The notes: generated from the sequence alone by a model not told the origin. 64,000 nucleotides of DNA from Pusillimonas sp. UBA3987 (GCA_002384935.1 DGCD01000010.1:1-64000), one strand, 5' to 3'. Positions 52,027 to 61,287 are shown, numbered from the stretch's first letter. Program-made: numbers and translations.

Positions 52027-52800
52027 TTAGTATTCCGGTATTTGTAACGGTGCCGCGCCGATCTCGGCTGCCGCACTCAACAATTTGGGTGCCAATTCAT
52101 TGTGCATTCGCTGCGCGCTAACCGATGTGGTTGGAACCGGCATGGCCAGCGCCCCGTAGGCGCCCTGCCAAAGAATGGGAACAGAGACGCCGCCGATTCC
52201 TTCGTGCCAAGTGTTGCGTACCATTGCGTAGCCCAGACGGTAGCACGCCTCCAATGCATTCTCCAGTGTACGCAAGTCTTCATTGCGCTGTTCCATTTCG
52301 GTTCTCAAGCGCAGCAGGGTAGACCAGCGTTTTTGTTTTGGCATTGCGGCCAGCGTGGCGATACCTGCCGCCGACACGTTCATTCTCAGTCGTCCGCCTG
52401 TTGCCAGCCGGATGGCATGGAGGTCGCTTCCCTGAGTAACGTCGACATAGCACATGTGCAGGCCGTCCTGGATGGCCAACGCAACGGTGTGTCCGGTTTG
52501 TTCGCTGATTTTGCTTAAGTGAGGGCGCACGCGGTCGCGCAGGCCCATGCCGGCAAGCAGTGGGTACCCCAGCGTGAGGTTTTTTGGGGTCAGTTCGTAT
52601 GTCCGGCCCTGGTCGGAGCGGCGAAGATAACCGAGTTCCGTCAAAGTGTGGGTCAAACGACTTACGGTGGAGGGTGGCAGGGTAATCGGCCGCGCCAAGT
52701 CTCCGTTGCCAAGCGGTTTTTCCGCACGTGAAAGGCACTCAAGAATCGCCAATCCCCGAGCCAATGCGTCAACAAATTGCCGGTCTTTGGCTCCAATCAT
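52027..52800 (-). CDS. IclR-family transcriptional regulator
   Basis: 257 residues. The N-terminal winged helix (about 12-75) has SRLTHTLTELGYLRRSDQGRTYEL (in part) and FVDALARGLAILECL. The C-terminal effector-binding domain (about 85-250) has VALAIQDGLHMCYVDV and GGVSVPIL. AGGAG lies 9 nt before the ATG. It is divergent from the acyl-CoA ligase at 52935 and convergent with the TRAP-linked crotonase, so it likely regulates this aromatic or fatty-acid-like catabolic locus in response to a pathway intermediate. Confidence 0.92.
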   Translation of the reverse strand: MIGAKDRQFVDALARGLAILECLSRAEKPLGNGDLARPITLPPSTVSRLTHTLTELGYLRRSDQGRTYELTPKNLTLGYPLLAGMGLRDRVRPHLSKISEQTGHTVALAIQDGLHMCYVDVTQGSDLHAIRLATGGRLRMNVSAAGIATLAAMPKQKRWSTLLRLRTEMEQRNEDLRTLENALEACYRLGYAMVRNTWHEGIGGVSVPILWQGAYGALAMPVPTTSVSAQRMHNELAPKLLSAAAEIGAAPLQIPEY

Positions 52801-52934
52801 TTGTCATATCTCCTGTTTTTTGCATGGCGGAATAGTTTTTCGCGCAATCATATTAAGATTGGCTCGATTACACAAATAATGATCAGCGGGGCATGGTAGC
52901 GAAGCCATGGTCCATTGGATAACAGGAGACGGTT

Positions 52935-54464
52935 ATGTTGGCTGGCGATATGTTGCGCCGTTCCGCCGAGCGCTTCCCTTCTAAAACGGCTGTGATCTGG
53001 GAAGATCAGACCTTCAGTTATAAAGCGCTGAATCAAGCGGCCAACAAGTTGGCGAATGCCTTGATTTCGGCGGGTGTCAAAAAAGGCGAAAAAGTGGCCA
53101 TGCTGTGTCGCAATCGTCTTGAGTATGCCATTGTATTCTTCGGGGTGGCGCGGTCCGGCGCCGTACTGGTTAACGTGTCAACGTTGTATTCGCCCGATGA
53201 ACTGGCTTTCGTGCTGGAAAAAGCCGACGTCACGACGCTTTTCTATGAGTCGATATTCAAAGACAAGGCAGACGGCATAAAAGGGCAGCCTGCGCTTTTG
53301 AGTCGATATATCAGTATTGGCGCCGAGACGGACGACACCGACTTTGAGGATTTTTATGCACAGGGTGAAGCGCATTATCCGAGTGTGGAGCTCAAGCCGG
53401 ATGATCCCTTCTGCATGACTTATACGGGAGGGACAACCGGGCGACCCAAAGGCGTGCTTTGTAGTCATCTGAATCGCTATATTACGGCGCATACGGTTGC
53501 AATGGAAGAAGCACTGGATGAACGGGACGTCATAGGTATGGTCACGCCGTTATTCCACGTTGCAGCCTTGAATATCATGTTTCAGCCGGCGGTTTTGGTG
53601 GGGGCAACCAGTGTTTTCCTGACCAAATGGAGCCCCGATGCGTTTGCGCAAATGGTTCGTCAGAATCGCATGACTGCCGCGTTTATGGTGCCGACGCAAA
53701 TCGCCATGGTGGTCAGCGACCCCGGATTTGACGCGCAAGCTTACGAAAGCTGGCGCAAGGTCTCGTTTGCGGGTGCCCCTATGCCAGACTGGGTACAGAA
53801 AGAAATGATGCGTTTGTTGCCCAATGTGGCCATGACGCAAATTTACGGCCAGTCTGAAATGGGTGTGCTGACGTCGTTGCGGGCCTGGTATTTGCAAGAC
53901 AAGCTTGGATCGATCGGACGCCAGGCTTACAACGTTGATATTGCCCTTATTGATCAACAGGGGCATCCTGTGCCGCCCGGAAAAATTGGCGAAGTTGCAT
54001 CGCGAGGCAATAATGTGATGCTTGAGTATTACAACGAGCCTGAACAAACCGCTGCTTTTTGGCGTAATGGGTGGGCAATAACCGGCGACTTGGCCGTAAT
54101 GGACGAAGAGGGTTTCATCACGCTGGTGGATCGGGCCAAGGATATGATTATTTCCGGCGGGGAAAATGTTTATCCCAAGGAAATTGAGAACGCCATCTAC
54201 GAACTGGACGCTGTGGCCGAGTGTGCCGTGTTTGGCATTCCCGATGATAAATGGGGTGAGATTCCGATTGCCTACGTATTATTGAAGTCGGGTGCTACGT
54301 TAAGCGAAGCGCAAATTGTGGATCATTGTGCCCAGCGCCTGGCGCGTTTCAAGCGTCCGCGCCAGGTGAAGTTTGTTGATAGCTTCCCTAAAACGCCCAT
54401 CGGCAAAATTCAGAAAAACCTGCTGCGTGATAAGTATTGGCAAGGCAAGGAGAAAAAAATATGA
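52935..54464 (+). CDS. Long-chain-type acyl-CoA synthetase (AMP-forming)
   Basis: 509 residues with complete ANL-family motifs: P-loop YTGGTTGRPKG (about 158-168), YGQSEMG (about 312), TGDLAVMDEEGFITLVDRAKDM (about 385-405, in part) and catalytic Lys in KTPIGKIQKNLL (about 495). It makes an acyl-CoA from an acid, ATP and CoA. AGGAGA lies 5 nt before the ATG. The stop overlaps the start of the next crotonase. It is distinct from the 624-residue ligase at 38422, so two acids are probably served. Confidence 0.93.
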   Translation: MLAGDMLRRSAERFPSKTAVIWEDQTFSYKALNQAANKLANALISAGVKKGEKVAMLCRNRLEYAIVFFGVARSGAVLVNVSTLYSPDELAFVLEKADVTTLFYESIFKDKADGIKGQPALLSRYISIGAETDDTDFEDFYAQGEAHYPSVELKPDDPFCMTYTGGTTGRPKGVLCSHLNRYITAHTVAMEEALDERDVIGMVTPLFHVAALNIMFQPAVLVGATSVFLTKWSPDAFAQMVRQNRMTAAFMVPTQIAMVVSDPGFDAQAYESWRKVSFAGAPMPDWVQKEMMRLLPNVAMTQIYGQSEMGVLTSLRAWYLQDKLGSIGRQAYNVDIALIDQQGHPVPPGKIGEVASRGNNVMLEYYNEPEQTAAFWRNGWAITGDLAVMDEEGFITLVDRAKDMIISGGENVYPKEIENAIYELDAVAECAVFGIPDDKWGEIPIAYVLLKSGATLSEAQIVDHCAQRLARFKRPRQVKFVDSFPKTPIGKIQKNLLRDKYWQGKEKKI

Positions 54465-55270
54465 AATCAGTTTATGAAAGCTATCAGCGCTTGCAGTTTG
54501 ATGAGCCGGCGCCACGCGTGTTGCGCATCACCATGGCCAACCCCGGCCGTTTGAATTCCGCCGATGCGGTCATGCACGGAGAGCTTGTACGGGTTTGGCG
54601 GGACATCGATGCCGACCCCAACGTATCCGTGGCGATTATCCGGGGCTCCAAAGGTGCGTTTTCATCGGGGGGTGACTTGGATCTGGTGAAAGAGATGACC
54701 GAAGATTTCACGGTGTTGTCGCGTGTCTGGAAGGAAGCGCGAGATCTGGTCTACAACGTGATTAATTGCTCCAAGCCAATTGTTTCGGCCATGGAAGGGC
54801 CTGCGGTCGGGGCGGGGTTGGTGGCCGGCTTGCTGGCCGATATATCCATAGCGGCGAAAGATGCGCGCATTATCGATGGGCACACGCGTTTGGGTGTGGC
54901 TGCGGGAGATCATGCCGCCATAGTGTGGCCTTTGCTGTGCGGCATGGCCAAAGCAAAATACTATTTGATGCTTTGCGAGAGTGTTTCTGGAGAAGAGGCC
55001 GAGCGCATTGGCCTGGTGTCTTTGTGTACCGAGGCTGCCGAGCTCGAGTCCAAATCGATTGAGGTGGCCAGCCGCCTTGCAAACGGTTCGCCTTCGGCGC
55101 TGCGCTGGACTAAATACGCTTTGAACAACTGGTTGCGCATGGCCGGGCCTACTTTTGATACTTCGCTGGCGTTGGAGTTCATGGGTTTTACAGGACCCGA
55201 CGCCAAAGAGGGGCTGGCCTCCCTGAAAGCAAAGCGAAAACCAGACTTCGATCAAAACTGCCCGTTATAA
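54461..55270 (+). CDS. Crotonase-family protein with altered catalytic residues
   Basis: 269 residues from ATG 54461 (AAGGAG upstream; overlaps the ligase stop). The oxyanion segments are kept (FSSGGDLDLV, GPAVGAGLVAGLLAD). Neither canonical catalytic Glu is found: the first position is hydrophobic and the second region reads DGHTRLGVAAGDHAAIVWP, with an Asp-His pair nearby. This pattern defines a subfamily seen beside acyl-CoA ligases; it may perform a reaction other than hydration. The substrate is unknown. Confidence 0.85.
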   Translation: MKSVYESYQRLQFDEPAPRVLRITMANPGRLNSADAVMHGELVRVWRDIDADPNVSVAIIRGSKGAFSSGGDLDLVKEMTEDFTVLSRVWKEARDLVYNVINCSKPIVSAMEGPAVGAGLVAGLLADISIAAKDARIIDGHTRLGVAAGDHAAIVWPLLCGMAKAKYYLMLCESVSGEEAERIGLVSLCTEAAELESKSIEVASRLANGSPSALRWTKYALNNWLRMAGPTFDTSLALEFMGFTGPDAKEGLASLKAKRKPDFDQNCPL

Positions 55271-55343
55271 ATACACGAATGCCAAGCCGATCGCCACGTT
55301 TTCGGAGCGTGGATAAACGAGTGGAACAGAAACGAGGAAAACA

Positions 55344-56156
55344 ATGCCGGATCAAAACAATTCGCGGCTGGATACGCCACCTGGTACGAATGAGGTATTA
55401 CTGGAGTTCCCAACCGCACACATTGCCGTGGTGCGTCTGAATCGCCCTCATGTGCGCAACGCACTTGATCTGGGTATTCGCCAGGAGCTGGCCGCCGTTT
55501 TCCGGTCGCTGGCCGATAATTCCGAGTTACGCTGCGTCATCCTGACGGGGGGGGACACGTTCTTTGCAGCGGGTGCCGACATAGAGGATATGTCACGGGT
55601 GGATGCGGTACAAATGTACCACCGTCATACCGAACGTTTATGGGCGGCCGTGGCCGAGTGTCCTGTTCCGGTTATTGCGGCGGTGGCGGGCTATGCTTTG
55701 GGCGGTGGCCTGGAGCTTGCCATGAACGCCGATATGATTGTGTCGACGCGCACAGCCCGCTTCGGACAGCCCGAGGTGCGTGTGGGTATTATGCCGGGTG
55801 CCGGGGGAACGCAAAGGCTAACCCGTGCAATTGGCAAGTTTCGCGCCATGTACTTGTGCATGACAGGGTATTTGATCAGTGCCGATGAAGCCTACGAGAT
55901 GGGTTTGATCAGCAAAGTCGTCGATGACGATCAACTGATGCCACATTGCCTCGAGCTGGCACAGCATCTGGCCGGCCAGCCGCCGATTGCGCTGCAGCAG
56001 ATCAAAGAGGTGGTTTTGCACGGTGCCGATGCGCCCTTGGGCGCTGCCCTGGCGCTTGAACGAAAAGCGCTGCAGCTTTTGTTCGCGACCCAGGACAAAC
56101 AGGAAGGTATGCACGCGTTTCTTGAGAAGCGTAAACCTGATTACAAAGGGCAGTAA
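55344..56156 (+). CDS. Enoyl-CoA hydratase
   Basis: 270 residues, a textbook crotonase. Oxyanion-hole motifs are AAGADIEDM (about 73-81) and GYALGGGLELAMNAD, with the first catalytic Glu in GGLELA and the second in FGQPEVRVGIMPGAGGTQRL (in part). It hydrates trans-2-enoyl-CoA. GAGGA lies 6 nt upstream of the ATG. It follows the altered crotonase after 73 bp and converges on lexA. Confidence 0.95.
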   Translation: MPDQNNSRLDTPPGTNEVLLEFPTAHIAVVRLNRPHVRNALDLGIRQELAAVFRSLADNSELRCVILTGGDTFFAAGADIEDMSRVDAVQMYHRHTERLWAAVAECPVPVIAAVAGYALGGGLELAMNADMIVSTRTARFGQPEVRVGIMPGAGGTQRLTRAIGKFRAMYLCMTGYLISADEAYEMGLISKVVDDDQLMPHCLELAQHLAGQPPIALQQIKEVVLHGADAPLGAALALERKALQLLFATQDKQEGMHAFLEKRKPDYKGQ

Positions 56157-56177
56157 TCAGGGGCTGTAAGTTGATGG

Positions 56178-56834
56178 TTATTGCATTGTCCGGATAAGAC
56201 CGACGGCAATCCCTTCCAGTGCGAACTCGTTGCCTGCATCGACGACAATGGGGGAAAAATCGGGATTTTCGGGCAGCAGATGAATTTGCCCGTTTTCCCG
56301 GTGCAGGCGCTTGACGGTTACGTCGTCGCCCAGCCGGGCAACCACTATTTGCCCGTTGCGTGCCTCGCTTGTTTTGCGAACTGCAAGCAGGTCGCCGTCA
56401 AGAATGCCGGCGTCGCGCATGCTCAGGCCGCGTACCTTCAGCAGATAGTGCGGGGTTGCCGTGAACAATGAAGGTTCCACCGACAACTCCCGTTCGACGT
56501 GTTCACTGGCCAGAATCGGGCTGCCTGCGGCAACACGACCGACAACGGGCAACACCAGGGGCGTAAAAAGCACCCCTGACGGCATGATGTCGTGTGCCGG
56601 GTTCGATTCGGGATCGTTTTCCATTTTCAGGCGGATGCCGCGTGAGGCCCCGGCCGTTAGCTCGATGGCCCCTTTTCTGGCCAGGGCCTTGAGGTGATCT
56701 TCAGCCGCATTGGCAGACTTGAAGCCCAGCTCCTTTGCTATTTCAGCACGCGTTGGTGGAAAGCCCGTACGTGCAATTTGCGTACGGATCAGGTCAAGAA
56801 TTTCCTGCTGGCGGGAGGTAAGCTTGATGGCCAT
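56178..56834 (-). CDS. lexA: SOS-response repressor LexA
   Basis: 218 residues. The N-terminal winged helix (1-70) has FPPTRAEIAKELGFKSANAAEDHL (in part). The Ala103-Gly104 self-cleavage bond lies in RVAAGSP, and the catalytic Ser138 (GLSMRD) and Lys175 (TVKRLH) form the protease site. It represses SOS genes until RecA filaments trigger self-cleavage. The SOS box lies 11 bp before its own start, so it is self-regulated. No Shine-Dalgarno is seen next to the ATG. Confidence 0.97.
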   Translation of the reverse strand: MAIKLTSRQQEILDLIRTQIARTGFPPTRAEIAKELGFKSANAAEDHLKALARKGAIELTAGASRGIRLKMENDPESNPAHDIMPSGVLFTPLVLPVVGRVAAGSPILASEHVERELSVEPSLFTATPHYLLKVRGLSMRDAGILDGDLLAVRKTSEARNGQIVVARLGDDVTVKRLHRENGQIHLLPENPDFSPIVVDAGNEFALEGIAVGLIRTMQ

Positions 56835-56870
56835 AGAATAAGGGCTGTATTTTTATACAGCCCTTATTCT
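56835..56870. promoter_or_regulatory. SOS box inside a 36-bp palindrome abutting the lexA start
   Basis: CTGTATTTTTATACAG at 56845-56860 is a perfect CTGT-N8-ACAG LexA site. It is embedded in longer perfect arms of 15 bp (56835-56849 and 56856-56870) separated by six bases; the left arm touches the lexA start codon. The promoter -10 for lexA may be the TATAAA on the minus strand within the site. Confidence 0.9.
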
Positions 56871-56920
56871 GCCTTAGCGGGTGCAAATTGGCAAGCTTTT
56901 AATGCTTTGCCAATGCGCTT

Positions 56921-58120
56921 TTAAAGCACTTTTGCAATCGATTGTGCAACGTGATCGATGTTGCCGCTGTTCAATGCCGCCACGCAAATGCGACCACTGC
57001 CGACAGCATATACACCGTGATCGGCGCGCAATGCCTCTACCTGCTCTTTGCTCAAGCCGGAGTATGAAAACATGCCGCGCTGGGCAAGCACGAAATCAAA
57101 GTTTTGCGTTACGCCGTGCTCTTTGAGTTTTTGTACCAACTGGGTGCGCATGTCGCGAATGCGGTTGCGCATGCCGCCTAGTTCGTCGACCCACAGTTGA
57201 TATAGTTCAGGCGTATTCAATACGGTGGAAACGACGGTGCCGCCGTGAGTAGGTGGGTTGGAATAGTTGGTGCGGACTACGATTTTCAGCTGGCTCAGGA
57301 CACGGGCACTTTCGTCTTTCGAAGCACAAAGCAGCGTCAGCGCACCGACGCGCTCGCCGTACAGCGAGAACGACTTGGAGAAAGAAGAGCTGATAAGGAC
57401 GGAAATATCCAGTCCTGCAAACAAGCGCACGACATAGGCATCTTCTTCGAGGCCGTCGCCAAAACCTTGATAGGCGATGTCCAGGAATGGCACGAGGCCG
57501 GCTTCCTTTACGGCTTCAGCGATCTGTTTCCATTGTTCGGCAGATGGATCGACGCCGGTAGGGTTGTGGCAGCAGGCATGCAAGACAACAATGGTGCCCT
57601 TGGGCATGGCCTTGAGTGCACCCAGCATGCCTTCAAAATCAAAGCCGTGGGTTTCAGGGTTGTAGTACGGGTACTGATCGACCTGAAATCCGGCCCCTTC
57701 AAAAATGCCCTTGTGGTTTGCCCAACTGGGGTTGCTGATCGCAACCTTGGCGTTCGGATGAATTTTTTTCAGAAAGTCGGCGCCAATTTTAAGTGCACCG
57801 GTGCCGCCCAGTGTTTGTACGGTAAGAGCACGCCCGGATGCGGCTAATTCGTTGTTTTCGCCCAGTAACAAGGTTTGGGCACCCTTGTTGTAAGGTGCCA
57901 GGCCATCGATGGGCAGGTAGGCGCGGGGCGCGGCCTGTTCAACGCGTGCTTTTTCAGCCTCACGTACCGCTTTGAGTAATGGCACGCGGCCATTGTCGTC
58001 GTAGTACACCCCCACACCCAGATTGACTTTTTCGGACCGGGTATCAGTGCTGTATTGTTCGTTCAGTCCTAAGATGGGATCGCGGGGAGCCAGTTCAACG
58101 GATTCGAAAATAGAGGTCAT
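56921..58120 (-). CDS. Aromatic/aspartate aminotransferase, PLP-dependent
   Basis: 399 residues of class I aminotransferase, subgroup Ialpha. It begins FESVELAPRDPILGLNEQY, has the PLP-Lys in SSFSKSFSLYGERVG (Lys about 247), HACCHNPTGVDP with the Asn (about 184), and the substrate Arg near the C-terminus (AVGSGRICVAALN). It transfers amino groups between aspartate or aromatic amino acids and 2-oxoglutarate; whether it is AspC- or TyrB-like cannot be settled here. It is divergent from uvrB and upstream of lexA on the same strand. Confidence 0.93.
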   Translation of the reverse strand: MTSIFESVELAPRDPILGLNEQYSTDTRSEKVNLGVGVYYDDNGRVPLLKAVREAEKARVEQAAPRAYLPIDGLAPYNKGAQTLLLGENNELAASGRALTVQTLGGTGALKIGADFLKKIHPNAKVAISNPSWANHKGIFEGAGFQVDQYPYYNPETHGFDFEGMLGALKAMPKGTIVVLHACCHNPTGVDPSAEQWKQIAEAVKEAGLVPFLDIAYQGFGDGLEEDAYVVRLFAGLDISVLISSSFSKSFSLYGERVGALTLLCASKDESARVLSQLKIVVRTNYSNPPTHGGTVVSTVLNTPELYQLWVDELGGMRNRIRDMRTQLVQKLKEHGVTQNFDFVLAQRGMFSYSGLSKEQVEALRADHGVYAVGSGRICVAALNSGNIDHVAQSIAKVL

Positions 58121-58187
58121 ATTACCTGTGTTGTGTGAGGGATAAGAATTAATGAGATAATAAGGGGTTTACCCTTAGGTGTCCAGT

Positions 58188-60215
58188 ATGGCCGTGAAAA
58201 CACCGGGCTTTGTGCAGTATCCAAACAGCCCTTTTGAACTTTACCAGCCTTATCTGCCTGCCGGTGATCAACCGGCGGCAATCGATGCTTTGGTGGACGG
58301 CATTGACGACGGTCTGATGTTTCAGACACTACTGGGCGTCACCGGCTCGGGCAAGACGTTTTCCATGGCCAATGTCATTGCGCGCACAGGTCGTCCGGCA
58401 TTGGTGCTGGCACCCAATAAAACGCTGGCGGCGCAGTTGTATGCCGAATTTCGTGAGTTTTTTCCAAAGAATGCGGTTGAGTATTTTGTGTCGTATTACG
58501 ATTACTACCAGCCTGAAGCGTATGTGCCAACACGCGATTTGTTTATCGAAAAAGATTCGTCCATTAACGATCACATCGAGCAGATGCGCCTGTCGGCAAC
58601 CAAAAGCCTGCTGGAGCGGCGCGATACGATTATCGTCGGTTCGGTTTCCTGCATTTACGGTATCGGTAACCCTGGCGATTACCACGCCATGGTTCTTACG
58701 CTGAGAACGGGTGACCGGGTACCGCGCCAGGAATTGCTGGCCCGTCTGGTCGCCATGCAATACGAACGTAATGATGTCGAGTTTGTCAGGGGCACGTTCA
58801 GGGCTCGTGGCGAAACAATCGATGTTTTCCCGGCAGAGAACGCCGAGCTGGCTGTACGTATCACGCTGTTCGACGATGAAGTGGAAACCCTGCAGCTGTT
58901 TGATCCTTTAACTGGCAAAGTGCGTCAGAAGGTGTTGCGGTTCACGGTATTTCCACGTTCGCATTACGTCACACCGCGCGAAACCGTGTTACGCGCAATT
59001 GAAACCATCAAGGAAGAGTTGCGCGACCGGACAAAAATCTTGTTGGATGACCACAAGCTGGTTGAAACGCAACGTCTGGAGCAACGCACGCGTTTCGACC
59101 TTGAAATGTTGCAGGAACTGGGATTCTGCAAAGGGATCGAGAATTATTCCCGCCATTTGTCGGGCGCTGCGCCGGGTGAGCCACCGCCGACGCTGATCGA
59201 TTATCTTCCTGATGATGCCCTGATGTTTATCGACGAAAGTCACGTCACGATCGGGCAGTTGGGTGCCATGTACAAAGGCGACCGGTCGCGTAAGGAAACC
59301 CTCGTAACGTATGGTTTTCGATTGCCTTCGGCATTGGATAACCGGCCGTTGAAAATGGAAGAGTTTGAGGCACGCATGCGTCAAACCGTTTTTGTTTCCG
59401 CCACGCCTTCGCGTTATGAGCATGAGCATGCGGATAATGTGGTTGAACAGGTGGTCAGGCCAACCGGTCTGGTGGATCCCGAAGTCGAGGTGCGGCCGGC
59501 GGTAACGCAGGTTGATGACTTGTTGGGCGAGATCAAGTTGCGTGTTGCCGTGCAGGAGCGGGTATTGGTTACCACGCTAACCAAGCGGATGTCGGAAGAC
59601 TTAACCGATTACCTTACTGAAAGTGGCTTGAAGGTGCGTTATTTGCATTCGGATATCGATACCGTTGAGCGTGTGGAAATTATCCGTGACTTGCGCCTGG
59701 GGGTTTTTGATGTTTTGGTCGGGATTAACCTGCTACGGGAAGGCCTGGATATTCCAGAGGTGTCGTTAGTGGCAATTCTGGACGCCGACAAAGAGGGGTT
59801 CTTGCGTTCCGACCGAAGCCTGATCCAGACGATTGGGCGGGCCGCCCGGAATTTGAACGGTCGTGCCATTTTGTATGCCGATCGCGTGACAGACTCGATG
59901 CGTCGGGCAATCGACGAAACGCAGCGCCGTCGTGACAAGCAATTGGCCTTCAATGAAGAGCATGGCATTGTGGCCCAGGGGGTTAACAAGGCCGTGCGCG
60001 AAATGATTGATGGTGTTGAACAACCAAACAAGCCCAATCACGATGACAGTATTCCTGCTGAACTCTTGAGTGACGATCGGTTGTTGGCCCGGGAAATTCG
60101 TCGCTTGGAGAAAAAAATGCTTGATCATGCCCGGAATCTCGAATTCGAGCAGGCCGCGTCTGCACGCGATGCGCTGAATCGTTTGAAAGAGCAGGCTTTG
60201 CTCAATCCTAACTGA
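58188..60215 (+). CDS. uvrB: Excinuclease ABC subunit B
   Basis: 675 residues from ATG 58188 (a GTG at 58179 is in frame). Helicase-type Walker A GVTGSGKTF (about 45-53), the beta-hairpin YYDYYQPEAY (about 100), YLHSDIDTVERVEI and the QTIGRAARNLNGRAI motif (in part) are present, with a UVR motif near the C-terminus (EKKMLDHARNLEFEQAASAR). It verifies DNA damage in nucleotide-excision repair with UvrA and UvrC. No convincing SOS box is seen in the 60-bp promoter gap. Confidence 0.97.
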   Translation: MAVKTPGFVQYPNSPFELYQPYLPAGDQPAAIDALVDGIDDGLMFQTLLGVTGSGKTFSMANVIARTGRPALVLAPNKTLAAQLYAEFREFFPKNAVEYFVSYYDYYQPEAYVPTRDLFIEKDSSINDHIEQMRLSATKSLLERRDTIIVGSVSCIYGIGNPGDYHAMVLTLRTGDRVPRQELLARLVAMQYERNDVEFVRGTFRARGETIDVFPAENAELAVRITLFDDEVETLQLFDPLTGKVRQKVLRFTVFPRSHYVTPRETVLRAIETIKEELRDRTKILLDDHKLVETQRLEQRTRFDLEMLQELGFCKGIENYSRHLSGAAPGEPPPTLIDYLPDDALMFIDESHVTIGQLGAMYKGDRSRKETLVTYGFRLPSALDNRPLKMEEFEARMRQTVFVSATPSRYEHEHADNVVEQVVRPTGLVDPEVEVRPAVTQVDDLLGEIKLRVAVQERVLVTTLTKRMSEDLTDYLTESGLKVRYLHSDIDTVERVEIIRDLRLGVFDVLVGINLLREGLDIPEVSLVAILDADKEGFLRSDRSLIQTIGRAARNLNGRAILYADRVTDSMRRAIDETQRRRDKQLAFNEEHGIVAQGVNKAVREMIDGVEQPNKPNHDDSIPAELLSDDRLLAREIRRLEKKMLDHARNLEFEQAASARDALNRLKEQALLNPN

Positions 60216-60585
60216 TTTGCTTATACAGCCATGCGAAAACCTTATTCTGAAAAGGTGGGCCGGCGGGCGCGAGTGAATTCGTTGTTCATTAGCAACAACA
60301 CGGCGTTAATGCAGCGAAAATCGGCTGTTTGTCATTCAAATGACACGGGTTTGAAGTCTTTTCGTGCGGTCAGGCCAAAGCCGCGACATGCGCAGGCTTG
60401 TTGCACTGCATTGCAATGGATTTTGCGTGTTTTCAAGTGGATTTTCGCGCATGATCCCGTGGCCGGATGAAACGGTGTCGAAATGCATTTTCGACGATGG
60501 CGTCACAGCAGTTGGTCTTGCCTGAAGAAAAATTTTACGCTTAAATCTGTTGCCTTATTTCGGGTTTTCCCTCACAATCTCACCC
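60216..60585. other. 370-bp gap between uvrB and the phosphatase gene
   Basis: No convincing gene. A 79-codon plus-strand frame (60231-60470) has no ribosome-binding site and no recognisable features. A perfect 7-bp hairpin with TGCAT loop (GTCGAAA...TTTCGAC) lies at 60477-60495, without a T-run. The right end must carry the phosphatase promoter. Confidence 0.5.
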
Positions 60586-61077
60586 ATGATGACTAAGGTA
60601 CTTTTTGTTTGCACAGGTAATATTTGTCGCTCACCCAGCGCAGAGGGCGTTTTTCGTCTCATGATCGACGAAGCAGGTCTGTCTGGCTTGGTAGGTGTTG
60701 ATTCGGCCGCTACGCATGGCTTCCATGTGGGCGAGTCTCCCGATGCGCGTGCCCAGGCTGCGGCACGCAAGCGGGGTTACGACATTTCCCAATGTGTGGC
60801 GCGCCAGGTAACAGCCGACGATTTCCGCGAATTCGACTTCATTCTTGCAATGGACTGGGAGAATCTTTCCGCATTGCAGCAACAGTGCCCCCGGGTCTAT
60901 CGGCACAAGCTGATGTTGCTTATGCGTTTTGCTAATGAGTTCGAAGAGGCGACGATTGCCGATCCGTACTACGGCGGCCCTGATGGTTTCAACAAGGTGC
61001 TTGATTATCTTGAAGATGCCTGTCAGGGTGTGCTGGAAGTTGTGCGCAAGCGGGCCACGCAGTATCAGGCAGCCTAG
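60586..61077 (+). CDS. Low-molecular-weight protein-tyrosine phosphatase
   Basis: 163 residues from ATG 60586; the upstream in-frame ATG at 60550 is rejected because the conserved start (MTKVLFVCTGNICRSPSAEG) begins here. The active-site loop CTGNICRS (C-x5-R, about 8-15) and the general-acid Asp in ADPYYGG (about 125-130) are complete. It removes phosphate from protein tyrosines or small esters. In this family of bacteria it commonly sits upstream of isc; it is followed by a terminator, so it is not part of the isc operon. Confidence 0.95.
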   Translation: MMTKVLFVCTGNICRSPSAEGVFRLMIDEAGLSGLVGVDSAATHGFHVGESPDARAQAAARKRGYDISQCVARQVTADDFREFDFILAMDWENLSALQQQCPRVYRHKLMLLMRFANEFEEATIADPYYGGPDGFNKVLDYLEDACQGVLEVVRKRATQYQAA

Positions 61078-61139
61078 AAGGCGTTGGTTGCAAGCGCTTA
61101 TGGTCAAGGGCAACCGGTAAAGGTTGTCCTTACATGAAG

Positions 61140-61166
61140 AGCCGGGTTTTCAGCCCGGTTTTTTTA
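61140..61166 (+). terminator. Rho-independent terminator after the phosphatase gene
   Basis: GCCGGG - TTTTCA - GCCCGG followed by seven T. It separates the phosphatase from the isc promoter region. Confidence 0.8.
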
Positions 61167-61173
61167 TGGTTGT

Positions 61174-61198
61174 TTAACCTAGCAATTCAGTCGGGTAT
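61174..61198. promoter_or_regulatory. Second (weaker) IscR type-1-like site
   Basis: The right half CAGTCGGGTAT is a perfect match to the E. coli type-1 IscR half-site; the left half is poor. It lies just upstream of the stronger site, as in multi-site isc promoters. Confidence 0.5.
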
Positions 61199-61203
61199 TT
61201 GCT

Positions 61204-61228
61204 ATACTTGAGTCAAATAGTCGGGAAT
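61204..61228. promoter_or_regulatory. IscR type-1 binding site
   Basis: ATACTTGAGTC and TAGTCGGGAAT agree closely with the IscR type-1 consensus (ATAsyyGACT...AGTCrrsTAT). It lies 60 bp before iscR and would let [2Fe-2S]-IscR repress its own operon. Confidence 0.75.
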
Positions 61229-61287
61229 TAAAGTTTGATGTAAATTTCCGTTGTTTACACAAGCACGGAGACTGGCAAGGAAATCAT

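Noticed and set aside
58121..58187. SOS box for uvrB
   Set aside because: CTGT occurs but no ACAG partner at the required distance.
60231..60470. 79-codon plus-strand frame between uvrB and the phosphatase gene
   Set aside because: No ribosome-binding site, no hydrophobic or domain pattern, biased composition; probably chance.
61107..61132. Hairpin AAGGGCAACC...GGTTGTCCTT after the phosphatase gene
   Set aside because: Not followed by T-run; the real terminator is just downstream at 61140-61166.
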